DNA from: CAYTTR01 sp964440805
Lineage (GTDB): Bacteria; Acidobacteriota; Aminicenantia; Aminicenantales; Aminicenantaceae
Assembly: GCA_964440805.1 (NCBI GenBank)
Contig: CAYTTR010000001.1
Coordinates: forward strand, 1 to 64,000
Length of the DNA: 64,000 bases
Reading direction: 5' to 3'
Program-made: the position numbers and the translations under genes
Part shown: one piece after another, positions 60,116 to 64,000 of the stretch
Numbering within the stretch: the first letter of the stretch is position 1
Layout: the number at the start of each line of letters is the position of its first letter
Notes under the pieces: generated by a model
Databases searched by the model: none
What the model saw: the letters and a program-made list of their open reading frames with translations, nothing else
Told to the model about the DNA's origin: nothing

Positions 60116-60514
60116 TTATATAATTTTCTCGTTCATTCTGCAATAATCAAATTGAAAACAGCGGTGGCAGAATTTTTCACAGCCGTTTACAAGACAAATT
60201 TGGTTTCTTTTTAGTTCAATGCCATAATCAAGCAAAAAAAATTCAGTTAGATATTTATAGGCCAGTTCCTGCGGAAGCTTCTTTTGCAAACAATAAAAAT
60301 AATTGTGCCTTTTCATTATTTTCTTAAGTTCTTTCAGTTTCTTTTTTATTTCTTTGGAGTTTATTCCGACAACAGACGGATAATCTTCAAGATTTATAAA
60401 AAATATTTCGTGTAAAGATTTTTTCTTTGAATTTACTATTGATGATGCTAAATCATAAAAAGTAACAACTTTCTTTCTTGAAATTTTATTATAGAAAATT
60501 ATCTTAAGTTTCAC
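60116..60514 (-). CDS. Hypothetical protein with C-terminal cysteine cluster
   Basis: 132 residues, lysine-rich, with no signal or membrane segment. The N-terminus KLKIIFYNKISRKKVVTFYD could be a strand-helix start. The C-terminus has five cysteines in 25 residues, ICLVNGCEKFCHRCFQFDYC, which could bind zinc or an iron-sulfur cluster. I do not know the family. Single gene, AT-rich, convergent with the shrunken DUF1028 copy. Confidence 0.55.
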   Translation of the reverse strand: MKLKIIFYNKISRKKVVTFYDLASSIVNSKKKSLHEIFFINLEDYPSVVGINSKEIKKKLKELKKIMKRHNYFYCLQKKLPQELAYKYLTEFFLLDYGIELKRNQICLVNGCEKFCHRCFQFDYCRMNEKII

Positions 60515-60664
60515 TTTTTCTGTCTATATGTTTCTCTTTATTAATAAGACGGAGAACTTGATTCAAATTTCTCAGAAAAGGACAAAATATTTAATAAATA
60601 AAATGAAATGTTTTTTATATAATAAGCATTGTTCATCCAATTATTTCTGCGGATGCCGATTGCT
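60515..60664. other. Gene-free AT-rich region
   Basis: No open frame with a ribosome site. It leads into the opposed 9-bp repeat arrays at 60665. Confidence 0.4.
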
Positions 60665-60750
60665 TTTCTCGCCCGTCTTGCTCGTCTCGCATAATTTAAA
60701 TTTTAAACTACAGATTTACTCAACTGAATAAACGGAATAGACTGAATAGA
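60665..60750. repeat. Opposed 9-bp repeat arrays around an AT-rich spacer, second copy
   Basis: Three 9-mers (TTTCTCGCC, CGTCTTGCT, CGTCTCGCA) at 60665-60691, a 23-base spacer with AATTTAAAT, then four 9-mers (TTTACTCAA, CTGAATAAA, CGGAATAGA, CTGAATAGA) at 60715-60750. Order, register and spacer match 30051-30144 closely. It lies 74 bases before the membrane protein gene at 60824. Confidence 0.85.
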
Positions 60751-60823
60751 CTATTTTATTTTCTAACCAATTCCAAATGATAGATTTACATCATGATTTC
60801 AATATGATATTGTTCAAAAAAAT

Positions 60824-61537
60824 ATGGCTTCGGAAAAAAATAAGAAGGAAATCCCATTCTTTATCGCTCTTTCCTATCTTGTCTCTTTCCTCGTTATACG
60901 GCTTATGGTATTCATTGCCGGAGCAGCCGAAACTGAATTTGCCAAAGCAGCCGAAATGGGTTTAACCCCGGATGTTAAGTTTTCAATAGGACGTAATATA
61001 ATTTTGTTCGGTTATCATATTCATCATTTTTACATAGGGATTTTAATGATTTGTATCGCCGGATGGTTATCAATTGTCGGTACTACCCTTTTTTCAAAAA
61101 AACAAATTGCCGTCATCTATGGGGCCGGATTAGGGCTTTTTATGGACGAAATCGGCCTTCTTCTCACCTGGGGAGATTATTACAGCAGTCTTTCTTATTT
61201 ATTAAGTATATTCTTAGCCGGACTTTTTTTTAATATTCTCTTTTTTCATCATTTTTGGAAAGATCTCAAAGAAAGAATCATCAGCGGCGAATCTCATTCC
61301 ATTATTTGGAATGCTGTGGCCAAAAACACAAAATTGATGAAACTAACAGATGAAATAAGTTCAAGGACCGGTAAAACCGAAAAAACAAGTTTATTTCTTA
61401 ACGGAATTATTTCTATTGTAGTCTGCCTTTTGATATTGGTATTTCCCCGCTTCCTTAGTTATTCAATATCGGGCTTGTTTATTCTTCAGGGAGTAAATCA
61501 TCTTGTCAGAGCCTGGGTTGGAAATGAGGCAGATTAG
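60824..61537 (+). CDS. Integral membrane protein of unknown function
   Basis: 237 residues with about six hydrophobic helices. A histidine-rich loop FGYHIHHFYIGILMI and the acidic helix GLGLFMDEIGLLLTWGDYY stand out and could bind metal. Residues about 180-230 form a two-helix hairpin (ISIVVCLLILVFPRFLSYSI) that is repeated as a separate small gene directly downstream. No family with known function is recognised. It has no clear ribosome site. Confidence 0.7.
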   Translation: MASEKNKKEIPFFIALSYLVSFLVIRLMVFIAGAAETEFAKAAEMGLTPDVKFSIGRNIILFGYHIHHFYIGILMICIAGWLSIVGTTLFSKKQIAVIYGAGLGLFMDEIGLLLTWGDYYSSLSYLLSIFLAGLFFNILFFHHFWKDLKERIISGESHSIIWNAVAKNTKLMKLTDEISSRTGKTEKTSLFLNGIISIVVCLLILVFPRFLSYSISGLFILQGVNHLVRAWVGNEAD

Positions 61538-61548
61538 GAGAGCAAACA

Positions 61549-61722
61549 ATGAACATCTATGAGAAAGCCAGCCTTGTCTTTACCGGTTTGATTTATATTA
61601 TAGTTGGGATATTGATACTTATCTACCCAAAATTTCTTTACTACGGAGTAGCTGCAGTCTTCATGATTCACGGTATTTCTTCCTTACTTAGATCCTGGCA
61701 GAGAAAAGAAGATAAAAAATGA
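61549..61722 (+). CDS. 57-residue two-helix membrane protein, paralog of upstream C-terminus
   Basis: Starts with ATG 61549 after TAGGAGAG and reads 57 codons. The sequence FTGLIYIIVGILILIYPKFL followed by YYGVAAVFMIHGISSLLRSW aligns with the last 50 residues of the preceding protein (LNGIISIVVCLLILVFPRFL, then GLFILQGVNHLVRAW). So it is probably a duplicated copy of that hairpin, resembling DUF3096-type small membrane proteins. It begins 11 bases after the larger gene and should be co-translated. Confidence 0.75.
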   Translation: MNIYEKASLVFTGLIYIIVGILILIYPKFLYYGVAAVFMIHGISSLLRSWQRKEDKK

Positions 61723-61736
61723 CCTGTATTTTCAAG

Positions 61737-64000
61737 CTAAAACAGGCAGTTAAACAGGAGCTTGAAAGTTCCGTGAGTTTGGCATCGGTGCTGTGTATGA
61801 AAACCGATGAGGACAATCCGTCCTTCACCTTTTTGAGTACTGACCAGGGCAGCCTTTTTGGCTAAGTATTTTTCTCCGATAAGCCAGCCGCTTTGAAGCA
61901 AATCTTTTTCTTTAAAGCGGACCACTGTTTGATAGAGTTCATTGTGTGGATTGGGAACTATCTCGAAAGCCGGGTTTGACCAGAAAAGAATCAAACCTTC
62001 ATCCGGCATTCCGTAGGCCAGGGGATGTTCGTTGTTGATATTTACTTTTAGAGTTGAACCGGAGCAGAAGAATTCTTTGGAGTCCAAGTTTTCCAATGAG
62101 TTGCGAACGCTAAGCTCGAATTTTTTTATAACAAATTCGCAGGAATCGCCCAAGCTTACCAGAGTCCCTCCTTTTTCAACGAATGTTTTTAGATTCTCAA
62201 TACCTTTTTCTCCAATTCCGCTTCTATACTCAGGAGGATATGTAGATAAATAGCGGCGATAAGTTGAAGGTATTTCACCGGTTAACAATGCTTCCGAATC
62301 ACTGGGCAGGATGATAACATCAAATTGGCTGTTTAAATTTCCTTTTTTTATTTCTTCATCTTTAATTGATTTATAGGGAAAAGAAAATTTTTCTAAGAGA
62401 AGCCTTGTCCAGCCCTCGTCCATATTACCGCCATAATATCGCTGGTACATGCCAATTCTCAACCGCAGGACAGGATGTAAACCACTCTCCGGTTCTTCAG
62501 AAATAGCCCGGAAAGTAACCCCAGTGTCTTCTGCTATTTCATTTAAAACGGTCCTCTCCCCTACTTTGATAACGAAATCGCCCGGATTAAGCTCTTCTCT
62601 TTTTTTGTCAATTCTCCAGACTTTGACTCCTTTATCGAGAAGAAGATTTACTGCTTTGAAACTGTCATTTAGCCGTCCGTCCAGGAAATAAGTTCCGCTT
62701 TCTGAGGGCTCAGCTACTTTTCCTTTTATTTCTATTTGATCTTCAAGAGTTTGAAAATCGCCTGATATTTCTTCATTTGCGGGATCAACCCTTACTCCCA
62801 TAAATTCGTTCATGGTATGAGTGGCCAGGTCATACGGTCTCAGTGGAGTTCCGTCGGCTGTCCTGGTCCATTCATTATCTGGATAAAAGGTTCTTCCCAG
62901 AAGATTTCTTATTAAACCCATTTTCGGCTGGGCCAGAGATATTACATATGAACCCTGGGGATAGATTACACCGTCAACCTGAAACTCTTTTGTTGCCTGT
63001 TTTATCTCTATTCCGGATAGAAGAAGTGTATTTATCATTTTTACAGCAGTCAGGTAGTCATGCTGAGTAATTGGAACCACATAAGCTTTCGGCTTCCCTT
63101 GGGCTCCTCTTTCAGTCTGTCTTTTGGCCTTTAAATAGGCATTCCGGAGAACAGTCTCTTTGTTCCGGGCAGCCAGGTCAAGCAGAGCCCAGGCTGAAAT
63201 TTTCTTCTGCTCAACAATATCTCTCAGCTTCCACCAGCCGCCTTCCCAGGGATGAGGAAAAGTGGTTTGGGCTTCATATTCAGGAAACTGTCTGGCTCCT
63301 CCTCTGAGCTGTTCTGGATGAATATATATTGGTGAGGCTAAATTAGTTGAAGCCGATTCTGTCAGCATGCCGGCAATATTATGAAAAGGGGTTATCCAGT
63401 GCCAGCCAAAATGTCCCCAACCCGGAAATTGAGCTGCGTTGAGAATTCCCTTTTTTCCCGCTTCTTCCAGCTTGTAAGCGATATGGGCTCCATACCAGCT
63501 GTGTTCGCGCCAGATGAGAGGGTCAGCATAAGGCCTTAGAGGTTCACAATAAGGTGGAATATAGAATCTTGCTCCGTAACTTCCCATGTGATGATGATCG
63601 ATATAAGCCTGGGGCACCCAGTCCCGGTACATGATTTTTGCTGCATAAAGCGATTCCTGCAGGTTAAAAAAATCTCCGTCTCGGTTGTTGTCATGGCCGG
63701 CGTATTTATGATAAAGCCAGGGAAGACTGCTTCCTTCATATTCAGTTCCCAGGGTTTTTCTGTACCAGTCGGTAACCATGATTTGACCGTCCGGGTTAAA
63801 GCAAGGGATCATGAGAAAAATTACATTATTTAAAATTCTTTGAGTCTCTTCATCTTCCCGGCTTAACAACTCATAAGCCAGCTCCGGGGTCATCTGGGTG
63901 CCCCCTATTTCAGTGGCATGAAGACTCATGGACTGGCAAATAACGGCTTTTCCCTCCTCAATCAGCCTGTTAAACTCTTTTTCTTTAAGGCTTCTGGGAT
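61737..64000 (-). CDS. M14-family zinc carboxypeptidase, partial at right edge
   Basis: Large M14 peptidase whose start lies beyond the window: the frame is open through base 64000 (ending there as KAVICQSM before SLHATEIG). The zinc ligands HATE are in SLHATEIGGTQ, with CFNPDGQ and HHHMG further on and ITPFHNIAGMLTESAS carrying the expected catalytic glutamate region. A long C-terminal part of about 400 residues looks like beta-rich and flavodoxin-like extensions (FDVIILPSDSEALLTG, GGTLVSLGDSCEF), as in secreted multi-domain relatives. Likely periplasmic. Convergent with the small membrane gene, 14 bases apart. Confidence 0.88.
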   Translation of the reverse strand, partial: PRSLKEKEFNRLIEEGKAVICQSMSLHATEIGGTQMTPELAYELLSREDEETQRILNNVIFLMIPCFNPDGQIMVTDWYRKTLGTEYEGSSLPWLYHKYAGHDNNRDGDFFNLQESLYAAKIMYRDWVPQAYIDHHHMGSYGARFYIPPYCEPLRPYADPLIWREHSWYGAHIAYKLEEAGKKGILNAAQFPGWGHFGWHWITPFHNIAGMLTESASTNLASPIYIHPEQLRGGARQFPEYEAQTTFPHPWEGGWWKLRDIVEQKKISAWALLDLAARNKETVLRNAYLKAKRQTERGAQGKPKAYVVPITQHDYLTAVKMINTLLLSGIEIKQATKEFQVDGVIYPQGSYVISLAQPKMGLIRNLLGRTFYPDNEWTRTADGTPLRPYDLATHTMNEFMGVRVDPANEEISGDFQTLEDQIEIKGKVAEPSESGTYFLDGRLNDSFKAVNLLLDKGVKVWRIDKKREELNPGDFVIKVGERTVLNEIAEDTGVTFRAISEEPESGLHPVLRLRIGMYQRYYGGNMDEGWTRLLLEKFSFPYKSIKDEEIKKGNLNSQFDVIILPSDSEALLTGEIPSTYRRYLSTYPPEYRSGIGEKGIENLKTFVEKGGTLVSLGDSCEFVIKKFELSVRNSLENLDSKEFFCSGSTLKVNINNEHPLAYGMPDEGLILFWSNPAFEIVPNPHNELYQTVVRFKEKDLLQSGWLIGEKYLAKKAALVSTQKGEGRIVLIGFHTQHRCQTHGTFKLLFNCLF

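Overview
The window looks like part of a draft or metagenome-assembled chromosome of a Gram-negative-type, anaerobic or heterotrophic bacterium of moderate GC. A run of ten N at 42879-42888 marks a scaffold join. The mix of exported peptidases (S46, S9, C69, M14), Tat-exported TldD, an M56 sensor with TonB-type domains, DUF1028, a DUF481 beta-barrel protein and a YdbH/YdbL pair suggests a member of the Acidobacteriota/Aminicenantes neighbourhood. That placement is inference only; there is no rRNA or tRNA in the window.

Layout. 0.2-7.8 kb: a complex I operon, nuoA to nuoI, without nuoJKLMN, followed by a translationally coupled metallo-beta-lactamase and a tiny zinc-ribbon gene. 9.9-13.5 kb: a decay zone with remnants of an Mrp-type Na+/H+ antiporter, a broken solute:sodium symporter and a galactokinase-like gene missing its ATP motif, around an apparently intact cysteine synthase. 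13.7-20 kb: a permease, a possible structured RNA, an AIR-synthase-like protein, a beta-CASP nuclease and a tldD/pmbA pair. 20-31 kb: an SGNH hydrolase, DUF1028, a BlaI-M56 regulatory pair with clear operators, a Tat-exported alanine racemase, gltS, a truncated second racemase, an RHH-PIN toxin-antitoxin pair and rlmN. 31.6-39 kb: an S46 peptidase, aldo-keto reductase, a PurF-like protein lacking the glutaminase cysteine, a PEBP protein and a C69 dipeptidase. 39-47.6 kb: a DUF5674 pair, a corrinoid methyltransferase operon (MttB-like, corrinoid protein, reductive activator) and ydbL/ydbH. 47.7-53.6 kb: a decayed MNT-HEPN module, an S9 peptidase, and class I aldolase with a pyrophosphate-type phosphofructokinase. 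54.5-59.5 kb: an AT-rich block with parAB, two perfect palindromes that could be centromere sites, and a TdeIII-like restriction-modification system; this looks acquired. 59.6-64 kb: a shrunken DUF1028 copy, small membrane proteins and an M14 peptidase running off the right edge.

The most unusual signal lies between genes. At least seven intergenic places carry degenerate tandem repeats with a strict 9-bp period, some arranged as two opposed arrays around a short AT-rich spacer. Two further dispersed palindromic families are also present: a double-hairpin GGGGA/TCCCC element, and a roughly 95-bp inverted pair resembling REP/MITE elements. Together with the many truncated duplicates, this points to a genome with active repeat spread and gene loss.
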